The translations under genes and the position numbers were made by a program. Shown here piece after piece: positions 1-6,755 of a DNA stretch of 17,994 nt. The notes under the pieces were generated by a model. The model searched no databases. It worked only from the letters and a program-made list of their open reading frames with translations, and had not been told where the DNA came from. This DNA is from an uncultured Rhizobiaceae group bacterium (GTDB lineage: Bacteria > Pseudomonadota > Alphaproteobacteria > Rhizobiales > Rhizobiaceae). Each line of letters opens with the position of its first letter. Position 1 is the stretch's first letter. Location of the stretch: positions 1-17,994 of the forward strand of contig CALDZZ010000030.1 of NCBI GenBank assembly GCA_937944075.1, in the 5' to 3' direction.

Positions 1-387
1 CACAAATGTTGGCGCACAAAAGTTTGTGTCCATTACTCATTTTTGATTTTGTAGAAGAGCCTGAATAGTGCGCAGCCATCAATGATGAAACGAAGCAGTC
101 AAGAAAATCGGCAAATATCTGTATACTGCACTATACCCTTATTGAGTTTATAGCAAGCTATCATAAACGGCAGGCGCTAACGCGACGTTAGGCTGTCACA
201 CTTAGGTGCTAAAGTTATCCATTAGAAAATAGAAAAATAAGAAATTTCTGAAGCTATCTATCTGCTGTAAAAGGTATACGGTTGCCCTCTATGGAAGAGG
301 TGCATCTCTTTGTATTGCGATTTGTGCTAAGCACCTTCGAGCAGATACTCAAATATAATTCAGATAAAACTATGAAAGAGATATGAA
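1..387. other. Left-end stretch without a recognisable gene
   Basis: No frame holds a convincing coding region. A short open stretch running in from the left edge on the plus strand ends at a TAG near position 68; it could be the tail of a neighbouring gene, but 20 codons are too few to judge. The stretch holds small inverted repeats: CACAAA/TTTGTG (15-28), GTATA/TATAC (121-136), CTAACG/CGTTAG (177-191), CCTCT/AGAGG (286-300) and GTGCT/AGCAC (324-334). A TATAAT hexamer at 354-359 could be a -10 element for the small ORF at 388, but I see no matching -35. No tRNA or rRNA signature is visible. Confidence 0.5.
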
Positions 388-528
388 ATGATATCATACG
401 AAAAGAAGAATAAAGTGGAGAGCGCTAATGTCTCTAAAAAGCTAATCGCTGATAAGAACGATACCTCTAAAATTAAGGGGCCTACAGTTAAAACAGATGA
501 ACTTTCACTAGATAACCCTAAACCTTAA
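388..528 (+). CDS. Possible lysine-rich microprotein, 46 aa, unknown function
   Basis: A 46-codon ORF begins MISYEKKNKVES and ends LDNPKP. The ATG is preceded by GAAAGAG at a spacing of 7 bases, a reasonable ribosome binding site, and a TATAAT hexamer lies about 30 bases upstream. The product is very hydrophilic, rich in Lys, Asp, Ser and Thr, with no membrane segment and no cysteine. It is probably cytosolic and disordered. A 9-bp-stem hairpin begins 18 bases after the stop. I do not recognise a family. The start signal and downstream hairpin favour a real gene, but a chance ORF of this length in AT-rich DNA is quite possible. Confidence 0.33.
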   Translation: MISYEKKNKVESANVSKKLIADKNDTSKIKGPTVKTDELSLDNPKP

Positions 529-546
529 GAAACAAGCAAATAGCAG

Positions 547-572
547 ACCTTGAAGTTTTTAACCTTCAAGGT
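547..572. terminator. Hairpin between convergent genes, possible terminator
   Basis: ACCTTGAAG (547-555) pairs with CTTCAAGGT (564-572) around an 8-base loop. It lies between the stop of the small plus-strand ORF at 528 and the stop of the minus-strand NlpC/P60 gene at 649. That is where a shared terminator of convergent genes would sit. There is no clear T-tract on either side, so intrinsic termination is uncertain. Confidence 0.4.
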
Positions 573-648
573 TACTTGTCCGCATAGCTGTCATTGCAAC
601 CTCAAAAATGAACGTCCAGATTGGGTCAAACCAGTTATTCACGCACCC

Positions 649-1500
649 TCAAATCCGCCTAACCCCGGTAGGCTTTTCGTATAAATAGGCTATGCGTTCA
701 ATTGCCGGCAGGAGTGGTTCTGAGGTTACATCCATGCTGTTGCCATTGGCATGGAGGAGTAGGCCATCGCCTTGGGCGATGCCTACGTGGCCGCGCCAGA
801 AAACAAGATCACCTCTTTGTACGTTTTCGAAGTTTTTGCCCGGCTCGATTTCATTTCCAATAGTGGCGGCTTGCATGTCCGAGTCTCGAAGCACATTTTG
901 ACCGCACATGACCATGGCTAGTTTTACCAGCCCCGAGCAATCGATGCCGAAGGCGGTTGTGCCTGCCCAAAGATATGGGGTGCGTAACAGTGTTTCTGCC
1001 ACTGCAACATAATCTGTTTCATGTTCATCAATCGGGCAGATGTGTTTGGCGATGACGGCTTCGCCTGTCTCAAGGATATGATAATCTGTTCCGCGTCTTG
1101 TTTCGCTGCCCACGACCACAAGTCCTGTCCCCATCGATCGCATGCCCTTGTGGGGGAATTTCATGTCCGCTTCCGGATACAAAAATGTGCGTGGCACGGA
1201 CACCAGATGAGTAATCGGGCTGTAATCATATTCAAGCGTTTTTGCTTCCAGCCAGCCCACATATTGATCTCGCTCGGCTTGCACCAGCGCCCAGCCCTTG
1301 ATTTCAGAATGCACCATGACGTCTTCACCAAACATCAATTGTGTATCAATGGCACAGTTTTGTTCAGGCCTTTCGCGAAGCTCTGTAAAGGCGACCTTGA
1401 TGCGCGCAGGCTTTCCACTTGATTGGGCCGCCTTGCCGTTTCCATCAAGGATGTTCAAACGACGGTCCAGCGGATTTAGCTCGGGTAATCTTGAGGTCAT
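649..1500 (-). CDS. SH3-containing NlpC/P60 (C40) cysteine peptidase
   Basis: The 283-residue protein has SH3-like sequence in roughly residues 30-150 and an NlpC/P60 domain from about 160 to the end. The catalytic Cys188 lies in the motif FGIDCSGLV, His238 in RGHVGIA, and His250 in LLHANG supplies the polar third position. The family cleaves the gamma-D-Glu to diaminopimelate bond of murein stem peptides. There is no signal peptide, which suggests action on imported muropeptides in the cytosol, as for YkfC-like enzymes, rather than on the sacculus. That role is inferred. The start ATG overlaps the stop of the MarR-type gene by one base (TAATG), with AGGA just upstream, so translation is probably coupled. 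It is the last gene of a unit with a leucyl aminopeptidase, which would fit sequential peptide degradation. Confidence 0.88.
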   Translation of the reverse strand: MTSRLPELNPLDRRLNILDGNGKAAQSSGKPARIKVAFTELRERPEQNCAIDTQLMFGEDVMVHSEIKGWALVQAERDQYVGWLEAKTLEYDYSPITHLVSVPRTFLYPEADMKFPHKGMRSMGTGLVVVGSETRRGTDYHILETGEAVIAKHICPIDEHETDYVAVAETLLRTPYLWAGTTAFGIDCSGLVKLAMVMCGQNVLRDSDMQAATIGNEIEPGKNFENVQRGDLVFWRGHVGIAQGDGLLLHANGNSMDVTSEPLLPAIERIAYLYEKPTGVRRI

Positions 1501-1847
1501 TAAACTGTTCCTGCTTTTTCCACGATGAGGTCTGCAAGTTTTTCGAGATAAAGTGCACCTTCAACTGTTCTGCTGATAATGACATTGCGTTTGTCATTTT
1601 CATCACGCCTTCGCGTCAACAATTGCATTTTTCCCATCGTATCCAGCGCTCTTGTTATTACAGGCTTTGTGACATCCAGCTGTTTGGCAAGACCCCGGAC
1701 AGTATGTGGCGGGGCTTCCAGATAAACAATCAGCAGAATTGCCATTTGCCTTTGTGTCAAATCCTTCTTGTCATCAAGGACAAGCGATACGCCTACCTGA
1801 TGCCAAAGCCGCAATGCTTGCGTTGTATTTAACCTGATGCCTGCCAT
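1500..1847 (-). CDS. Short MarR-type winged-helix transcriptional regulator
   Basis: The 115-residue protein has a winged helix-turn-helix. The recognition region is around residues 48-71 (RGLAKQLDVTKPVITRALD) and a basic wing at about 76-94 contains RRRDENDKRN, close to the MarR signature DxRDxR. It is shorter than usual MarR proteins of about 140 residues and lacks much of the flanking dimerisation helices. It may pair differently or belong to a compact subfamily. It sits between the aminopeptidase gene (57-base gap) and the NlpC/P60 gene (one-base overlap), so it probably regulates this unit, although no operator can be assigned. The ribosome binding site before its ATG is weak. The ligand is unknown. 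Confidence 0.83.
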   Translation of the reverse strand: MAGIRLNTTQALRLWHQVGVSLVLDDKKDLTQRQMAILLIVYLEAPPHTVRGLAKQLDVTKPVITRALDTMGKMQLLTRRRDENDKRNVIISRTVEGALYLEKLADLIVEKAGTV

Positions 1848-1864
1848 GGCAGACAGTTAACTTC

Positions 1865-1880
1865 ATTTCGAAAGCGAAAT
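1865..1880. repeat. Small hairpin between the aminopeptidase and MarR genes
   Basis: ATTTCG and CGAAAT form a 6-bp stem with a four-base loop in the 57-base gap between the aminopeptidase stop and the MarR-type start. It has no T-tract. It could be an RNA processing or attenuation element, or chance. Confidence 0.3.
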
Positions 1881-1904
1881 CAATTTCAGCTTAAATGGTT
1901 TTAC

Positions 1905-3254
1905 CTATTTCCAGTATTTGTTTTTAATCACTTCAAACAGGGTTCTGATGCCCTGGGCTTCACCCCCCACGGGCGACCATGGTTTTGCGGATGGTGTCCA
2001 GCCATAAACATCCAGATGAACCCATGAATTGGCATTTTCAACAAATCTCGACAAAAACAGTGCCGCCGTTATAGACCCTGCAAACCCGCCTGTTGAAATG
2101 TGATTCACATCTGCAATCTTTGAAGAGAGCATTTTTTGGTATGGGTCCCACAAGGGCATATGCCAAAGCGGATCAAACAGATCCATGGAAGTTGCGGAAA
2201 TTTCCTGCGCAAGCTCGTTATCATCCGTATAAAATGGTGGCAAATCAGGACCAAGTGCCACGCGTGCCGCGCCTGTAAGCGTTGCCATGTCGATCATCAG
2301 ATCCGGCTTTTCCTCATCGCCAAGCGCGAGGGCATCTCCCAATATCAAGCGCCCTTCCGCATCCGTATTGCCGATCTCGACGCTGATGCCTTTTCTGCTT
2401 GGCAATATGTCTCCTGGACGAAAGGCATTTCCCGAGATGGCATTTTCGACTGCCGGTACCAGCAACCTCAATCGCACCGGCAAGTTTGCAGCCATTATCA
2501 TCTGTGCCAGAGCTATGGTGTTGGCAGAGCCACCCATGTCCTTTTTCATCAGGGCCATTGAACTTCCGGGCTTGATGTTGAGCCCGCCACTGTCAAAAAT
2601 CACCCCTTTGCCGACCAGCGTGACCTTGGGGTGTTTTGCATTCCCCCACTTCATGTCAACCAGTCTCGGTGCATCCGTACTCGCGCGTCCCACAGCGTGA
2701 ATCATGGGGAAATTTTTCTTCAAAAGCGCATCGCCCTTAATGACTGCAACCTGAGCCTTGAATTTTCCGGCAAGGGTTCGAATGGCTTTTTCCAGTTGAT
2801 CCGGCCCCATGTCATTTGCAGGGGTATTGATCAGGTCGCGCGCCAGATATGTTGCTTCTGCTTCACGAATGACAGCATCGGCATCAACTGCGTCTGGCAT
2901 GACAAGCTTTGCGCCATTTGGTTTTTTGCCATTATACTCTGCAAACTGATAGGCACCCAACAGCCACCCCAGTGCGGCAAGATGAGGATCATCCATGTCA
3001 CCTTCCAGATGATAGTTGCCGGGAGGAAGCTGTGACGCCAATGTGCCAAAATCTAGCGGTTGCGCACTTTCGCCAAACAGCACGGCTTCCAATCCGCCCT
3101 TACCATCCGGGCACAACAGCCTTGAACCGGAAACGGCTTTGAAATTATTTGCCTTTGCCCATGTCTTTTGCCCATCAGACAAGGTTTTTACATCACGCAC
3201 CACATATACGGGTACTGATTTCGCCTTGCTTCCTGCAATTGGCAATTCTTGCAT
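1905..3254 (-). CDS. Leucyl aminopeptidase family protein (peptidase M17)
   Basis: The 449-residue protein is a two-metal M17 aminopeptidase that removes N-terminal residues from peptides in the cytosol. The C-terminal catalytic domain (from about 140) shows the metal and catalytic residues. VGKGVIFDSGGLNIK holds the ligand Lys216 and catalytic Lys228. The family signature NTDAEGRL holds Asp298, Glu300 and the bicarbonate-binding Arg302. The N-terminal domain (1-130) is divergent from canonical PepA, as in the alphaproteobacterial subfamily. I chose the ATG at 3254 because GGAGG lies 5 bases upstream; a GTG at 3266 would extend it by four residues and use that same GGAGG as coding sequence. 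It is the first gene of a unit with a MarR-type regulator and an NlpC/P60 peptidase, and is divergent from the tadD-like gene. Confidence 0.93.
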   Translation of the reverse strand: MQELPIAGSKAKSVPVYVVRDVKTLSDGQKTWAKANNFKAVSGSRLLCPDGKGGLEAVLFGESAQPLDFGTLASQLPPGNYHLEGDMDDPHLAALGWLLGAYQFAEYNGKKPNGAKLVMPDAVDADAVIREAEATYLARDLINTPANDMGPDQLEKAIRTLAGKFKAQVAVIKGDALLKKNFPMIHAVGRASTDAPRLVDMKWGNAKHPKVTLVGKGVIFDSGGLNIKPGSSMALMKKDMGGSANTIALAQMIMAANLPVRLRLLVPAVENAISGNAFRPGDILPSRKGISVEIGNTDAEGRLILGDALALGDEEKPDLMIDMATLTGAARVALGPDLPPFYTDDNELAQEISATSMDLFDPLWHMPLWDPYQKMLSSKIADVNHISTGGFAGSITAALFLSRFVENANSWVHLDVYGWTPSAKPWSPVGGEAQGIRTLFEVIKNKYWK

Positions 3255-3291
3255 GTTCGCCTCCACTTCAGCCTGTTTCCGTCTTCATAAA

Positions 3292-3313
3292 TTAACGAAG
3301 CATTAGGGTTAAC
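3292..3313. promoter_or_regulatory. Candidate CtrA-like site between aminopeptidase and tadD-like genes
   Basis: TTAA (3292-3295), seven bases, then TTAG (3303-3306) matches the CtrA consensus TTAA-N7-TTAA with one mismatch. It is followed at once by GGTTAAC (3307-3313). It lies about 70 bases before the tadD-like ATG and about 40 bases before the aminopeptidase ATG, so it could act on either. The assignment is inferred from the pattern only. Confidence 0.4.
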
Positions 3314-3380
3314 AGATTACTTATAAAAGAATCAGATTTTCTTAATACACCTCTTAAGATTTGAAAGCGACAGAGTGGCC

Positions 3381-4178
3381 ATGCAGAAAAAACCGAAAAA
3401 CAGACCGTCCGCATTAACAATTTTAGCGCTTGCATCGTCCATAGCTTTGGCAGCATGCGCAAAGGACCCTACCCAGACAGGCTCAATTCGCGGCATTAAC
3501 AAGCCCATAGAGCAAATGTCTGTACCCGAGTTGCAACAGGCAGCTTCTGTTTTGGGAAGGCAATATGACCGCAAGCCAGACAACCCGTCTATCGGTGTGA
3601 ATTATGCAAGTGTTTTGCGCTCTACAGGCCGTAATGAACAAGCACTCGCAGTAATGCAGCAAGTTGTCATCAAGCATCCGGAAAACAATGCTGTACTCTC
3701 TGAATACGGCAAGGCGCTGGCTGCTACCGGCAATTTCAAGAAAGCACTTCAAGTCATTCAAAGGGCGCAGCGTCCAGACCGTCCGGACTGGCGCCTGTTT
3801 TCTGCGCAAGGGGCAATTCTAGATCAACTGGATCAGTCTGAAGCTGCACGCGTACAATACCGCAAGGCGCTGGATATTGTTCCCAACGAGCCTTCTGTTC
3901 TTTCAAACCTTGGCATGTCATACGTTCTTACCGGAGACCTTCGTGGGGCTGAAACCTATCTCAGACGAGCGATCAAGCATCCGAGAGCTGATAGCCGGGT
4001 ACGCCAGAACCTTGCACTCGTCATTGGCCTGCAGGGCAATTTCCAGGAAGCTGAAAAGGTTGCACGCGGTGAGTTAAGCGCACAAGCAGCTGAAGAAAAC
4101 ATCAAGTTCTTGCGCCAGATGCTGTCACAGCAATCTGCCTGGAACCTGCTGAAAAATACAGACGAAAAAACACAATAA
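3381..4178 (+). CDS. tadD: TadD-like TPR lipoprotein of the Tad pilus
   Basis: The 265-residue product begins with a basic stretch, a hydrophobic segment and the lipobox LAAC with Cys26, so it should be a lipoprotein. From about residue 69 to 235 it carries about five tetratricopeptide repeats; consensus pieces such as SEYGKALAATGNFKKAL and SNLGMSYVLTGDLRGAE are plain. TadD-family proteins are outer-membrane-associated TPR lipoproteins thought to help secretin assembly or stability. Its place beside the end of the pilus operon supports that role. The ATG at 3381 is preferred over the GTG at 3375; the Shine-Dalgarno is weak (GAGTGG). A strong hairpin terminator follows at 4213. A CtrA-like site lies upstream. 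Confidence 0.85.
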   Translation: MQKKPKNRPSALTILALASSIALAACAKDPTQTGSIRGINKPIEQMSVPELQQAASVLGRQYDRKPDNPSIGVNYASVLRSTGRNEQALAVMQQVVIKHPENNAVLSEYGKALAATGNFKKALQVIQRAQRPDRPDWRLFSAQGAILDQLDQSEAARVQYRKALDIVPNEPSVLSNLGMSYVLTGDLRGAETYLRRAIKHPRADSRVRQNLALVIGLQGNFQEAEKVARGELSAQAAEENIKFLRQMLSQQSAWNLLKNTDEKTQ

Positions 4179-4212
4179 AACTATAACTGAACCATTATAA
4201 TTATCCTAAGGA

Positions 4213-4250
4213 TGCAGGTGACTTAATCCAGTCACCTGCATTTTTATTTG
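4213..4250. terminator. Rho-independent terminator after tadD-like gene
   Basis: A perfect 11-bp stem, TGCAGGTGACT (4213-4223) with AGTCACCTGCA (4230-4240), has a six-base loop and is followed by TTTTTATTT. It lies 35 bases after the tadD-like stop. The stop codon of the doubtful minus-strand ORF (4244-4246) falls in the T-tract, so the hairpin could also serve transcripts arriving from the right, though the T-tract on that strand is poor. Confidence 0.88.
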
Positions 4251-4557
4251 TGCTCAGGAAAACCAATCCCATAAAGCAATGAGAGGTGTGCCTCACCAGC
4301 ACAGAAGGTTTGGATGACGCCTCCAATGACGGCCTCCATGGAACTACGGTCAACAACTCTGCCTTGTTGAGTATATTGGATCATGGAAAACTCATGCGTG
4401 AGAGAGCTTGCCTCAGTCAGCGCCTTTTCAGACTTTATATTCCCCTGCTCTTTTGAAGTCCGCCTTGGGTGTGTCTGCGGGGTGCTTTGTTTGACAACGT
4501 TTACTCTTACATCTTCTAGCTTCGACCCTATCATCGCAAAGGCAATGATGATCTCCA
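4244..4557 (-). CDS. Doubtful small ORF, unknown function
   Basis: The reading frame is open on the minus strand well into tadC. From the ATG at 4557 it would give 104 residues beginning MEIIIAFAMIGSKLED and ending GIGFPEHK. I recognise no family, no signal peptide and no repeat. No candidate ATG has a convincing Shine-Dalgarno sequence. The argument in favour is position: the stop falls just before the tadD-proximal hairpin, and the tadC terminator at 4611-4647 separates it from the pilus operon, so 360 bases would otherwise be empty. It could equally be non-coding spacer or a decayed gene. Confidence 0.25.
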
Positions 4558-4610
4558 TAAAGGAATAGCAAAATGGTTTTGTCCTCAGGGTCTTGAAAAA
4601 CCATCCATGA

Positions 4611-4647
4611 AAAAGGGCGTCTTCCGGTATGAGGAAGAGCGCCCTTG
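4611..4647 (-). terminator. Rho-independent terminator of the cpaB-tadC operon
   Basis: Read on the minus strand, AAGGGCG-C-TCTTCC (4647-4634) pairs with GGAAGACGCCCTT (4626-4614), with one bulged base, and runs into a TTTTT tract (4615-4611). It begins 29 bases after the tadC stop, where the main pilus operon should end. Confidence 0.85.
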
Positions 4648-4676
4648 TGTTTGCTTTCTTGGTGCGGAAGCTTGGT

Positions 4677-5645
4677 TTAGCTTGGCAGGCCTGAAATCTG
4701 GATTGCTGCAGGACCAATGATAACCGCAAAGAGAACCGGCAGGAAGAAGATGATCATCGGGACGGTCAGCTTTGGAGGAAGTGCTGCTGCCTTCTTTTCC
4801 GCCTCTGCCATACGCATGTCACGGCTTTCTTGTGACAGGGCGCGTAGCGCTGTTGAAAGTGGCGTACCGTAGCGCTCTGCCTGAATGAGCGCCATGGTAA
4901 CAGCTTTCACTTGGTCAAGACCGGTACGTTTCGCAAGGTTTTCATGCGCCTGGCGTCTTTCCTGCAAGTAGGAAAGTTCTGCGGTTGTCAGGGTCAATTC
5001 TTCTGCAAGCTCGGGAGACTGCAAGCCGACTTCAACAGCCACCTTCTTCATGGAAGCTTCCAGAGACATGCCAGATTCAACACAGATCAAAAGCAGATCC
5101 AGTCCGTCTGGCCAAGCACGCTTGATAGAGAGCTGTCTTTTACTCACCGCATTCTTCACCAGAATGGATGGAAGATAAAAACCGGCCATGCCAATCGCAC
5201 AGGCAAACAGCACGTTCATCATTGGAACACGGTCAGCCGGTGATACGACAAAGAAGTAAAACAGGGAAAGCGACAGCAGGATAATCGGCAACACAACCTT
5301 AAAGAACAGAAAGATGTTGATATGCTTTTTCTGTCTGTAGCCAGCCATGGTCAGATTGATGAATGTATTTTCATCTGCCAGCGCCGCTTTCAGATTGAGT
5401 TTCTCAACAACATTTTGAAACAGGCCTTCATCGCCTTGACGAAGAGAAGCTTTTCTGCCCTGCTCTTCCGCCAGCCGCGCACGCTCACGGGCACGGATTT
5501 TATCGCGTTCAATAGCAACCGACTTCATTCGGTCGCCCAAGTCATCCTTTGCAAGTAAGGGCATTGCAAGCGTGATGATTGTTGCAAATATCGCTATTGC
5601 AGCCAATATGGAGATTAACGTTTGCGGGTCAGCCAAAGCTTCCAT
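4677..5645 (-). CDS. tadC: TadC inner-membrane platform protein (T2SS GspF family)
   Basis: The 322-residue polytopic protein belongs to the type II secretion F family. Hydrophobic segments lie at about residues 8-31, 108-135, 137-160 and 290-317. The cytosolic GspF domain is at about 170-290 and contains DGLDLLLICVESGMSLEASMK-like sequence and the terminal SQESRDMRMAEAEKKA stretch typical of TadC. TadB and TadC together form the inner-membrane platform that couples the assembly ATPase to pilin extraction. It is the last gene of the cpaB-tadC operon. AGGAA precedes the start. The 87-base gap to tadB is the longest in the operon. A terminator follows the stop. Confidence 0.94.
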   Translation of the reverse strand: MEALADPQTLISILAAIAIFATIITLAMPLLAKDDLGDRMKSVAIERDKIRARERARLAEEQGRKASLRQGDEGLFQNVVEKLNLKAALADENTFINLTMAGYRQKKHINIFLFFKVVLPIILLSLSLFYFFVVSPADRVPMMNVLFACAIGMAGFYLPSILVKNAVSKRQLSIKRAWPDGLDLLLICVESGMSLEASMKKVAVEVGLQSPELAEELTLTTAELSYLQERRQAHENLAKRTGLDQVKAVTMALIQAERYGTPLSTALRALSQESRDMRMAEAEKKAAALPPKLTVPMIIFFLPVLFAVIIGPAAIQISGLPS

Positions 5646-5732
5646 TTAATTATGCTTTCCTACGTTTACAGTTACAATAAACTGCCTGGATATTCTTGTT
5701 ATGTGTCTTCTGACTGTTCATCTTGATTTGTG

Positions 5733-6740
5733 TTAGAAATCAAAGTTGATCATCTGTTTCATCACCATAATTCCGATGCCCATCCAGATTAATGCGCCGA
5801 TCAAAATCAGGTTGCCTGTTGTGGTTGTGAACAACAGCATGATGTAATCCGGTGTTGAGAGATAAATCAGAATCATAACCGCTGGCGGCAAGACGCCGAT
5901 AATACCGGCAGAAGCCTTTGCCTCAGAAGACATGGACTGAATCTTGGCTTTCATTTTCTTGCGATCACGCAAAACGGTAGACAGATTGCCCAAGGCTTCA
6001 GACAAGTTACCACCTGCACTTTGCTGAATGGCAATAACGATGCCGAAGAAATTGGCTTCCGTTAGCGGTACATTCTTGTACAGTTTCTGGATTGCCTCTG
6101 TCATGGGAACACCCATTTTTTGGGTTTCAAGAATTTTCTTGAATTCGGTTCGCACCGGTTCTTTTGCTTCTGTAGCAATAATTCCAATGGTATCGTTGAG
6201 GGGAAGACCGGCCTTGATACCACGTGTGATAACGTCAACAGCGTTTGGAAATTCCTCAAGAAACGCATTCATGCGCTTGGTGCGTCTTCTGCCAACATAC
6301 CAGCGTGGCAAACCGAAACCACCAATAAACAGCATGGCGGCAGTCAGGATTAGATTGCCACTGAGTACAAATGCAATGATGCTCGTCACAATGGCTGTTA
6401 TGATGCTGTAGATGATGAAGGTTTTCATATTGGCCGTCATGCCTGCCTGGCGCATCTGATCCTTGATGCCCCTTTTATTCGGGTTCTTGGCCTTGGTTTG
6501 CTCTTCCAGTTCCTTAAGCGAGGCTTGTGTCGATTGACGTCTCTTCTGAGCTTCAGCAATGCGACTTTCAGCTGCCAAGCGAGAACTGCGATCTCCATCG
6601 TTTTGCTTGATCGTTTTGACACGCTGCTCTTTTTTGCGGTCATTGGATATCTGATTAAACAGAATTGCCCAAATCAGAGCGCCGCCTGCCATTGCCATCA
6701 GCGCAGTCATTAGTAGTACGTTAGAGTCAATTCCAAACAT
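5733..6740 (-). CDS. tadB: TadB inner-membrane platform protein (T2SS GspF family)
   Basis: The 335-residue protein has an N-terminal membrane segment (about 8-32), then a highly charged cytosolic stretch rich in Lys, Arg and Glu (about 34-100). Two membrane segments follow at about 104-148, then the GspF domain (about 155-265), which includes DVITRGIKAGLPLNDTI and QQSAGGNLSEALGNLS. Two C-terminal membrane segments close it. This is the usual TadB architecture. It is the partner of TadC in the platform that works with the CpaF ATPase. The start lies 15 bases after the cpaF stop with AGGA upstream, so the genes are co-transcribed. Confidence 0.94.
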   Translation of the reverse strand: MFGIDSNVLLMTALMAMAGGALIWAILFNQISNDRKKEQRVKTIKQNDGDRSSRLAAESRIAEAQKRRQSTQASLKELEEQTKAKNPNKRGIKDQMRQAGMTANMKTFIIYSIITAIVTSIIAFVLSGNLILTAAMLFIGGFGLPRWYVGRRRTKRMNAFLEEFPNAVDVITRGIKAGLPLNDTIGIIATEAKEPVRTEFKKILETQKMGVPMTEAIQKLYKNVPLTEANFFGIVIAIQQSAGGNLSEALGNLSTVLRDRKKMKAKIQSMSSEAKASAGIIGVLPPAVMILIYLSTPDYIMLLFTTTTGNLILIGALIWMGIGIMVMKQMINFDF

Positions 6741-6755
6741 TATGATCTAATCCTG

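Noticed and set aside
169..183. A tRNA gene in the left-end stretch
   Set aside because: No cloverleaf arms, T-loop or acceptor pairing can be traced around the hairpin.
177..193. CTAACG/CGTTAGGC as an integron attC-like recombination site
   Set aside because: There is one isolated 6-bp inverted repeat, without second-box symmetry, cassettes or an integrase.
4383..4568. Plus-strand ORF of 61 codons between tadD-like and tadC
   Set aside because: There is no ribosome binding site and it lies beyond the tadD-like terminator; its Cys/Ser/Phe-rich translation looks random.
6028..6411. Plus-strand ORF of 127 codons opposite tadB
   Set aside because: tadB is unambiguous in this stretch and the antisense frame has no recognisable features.
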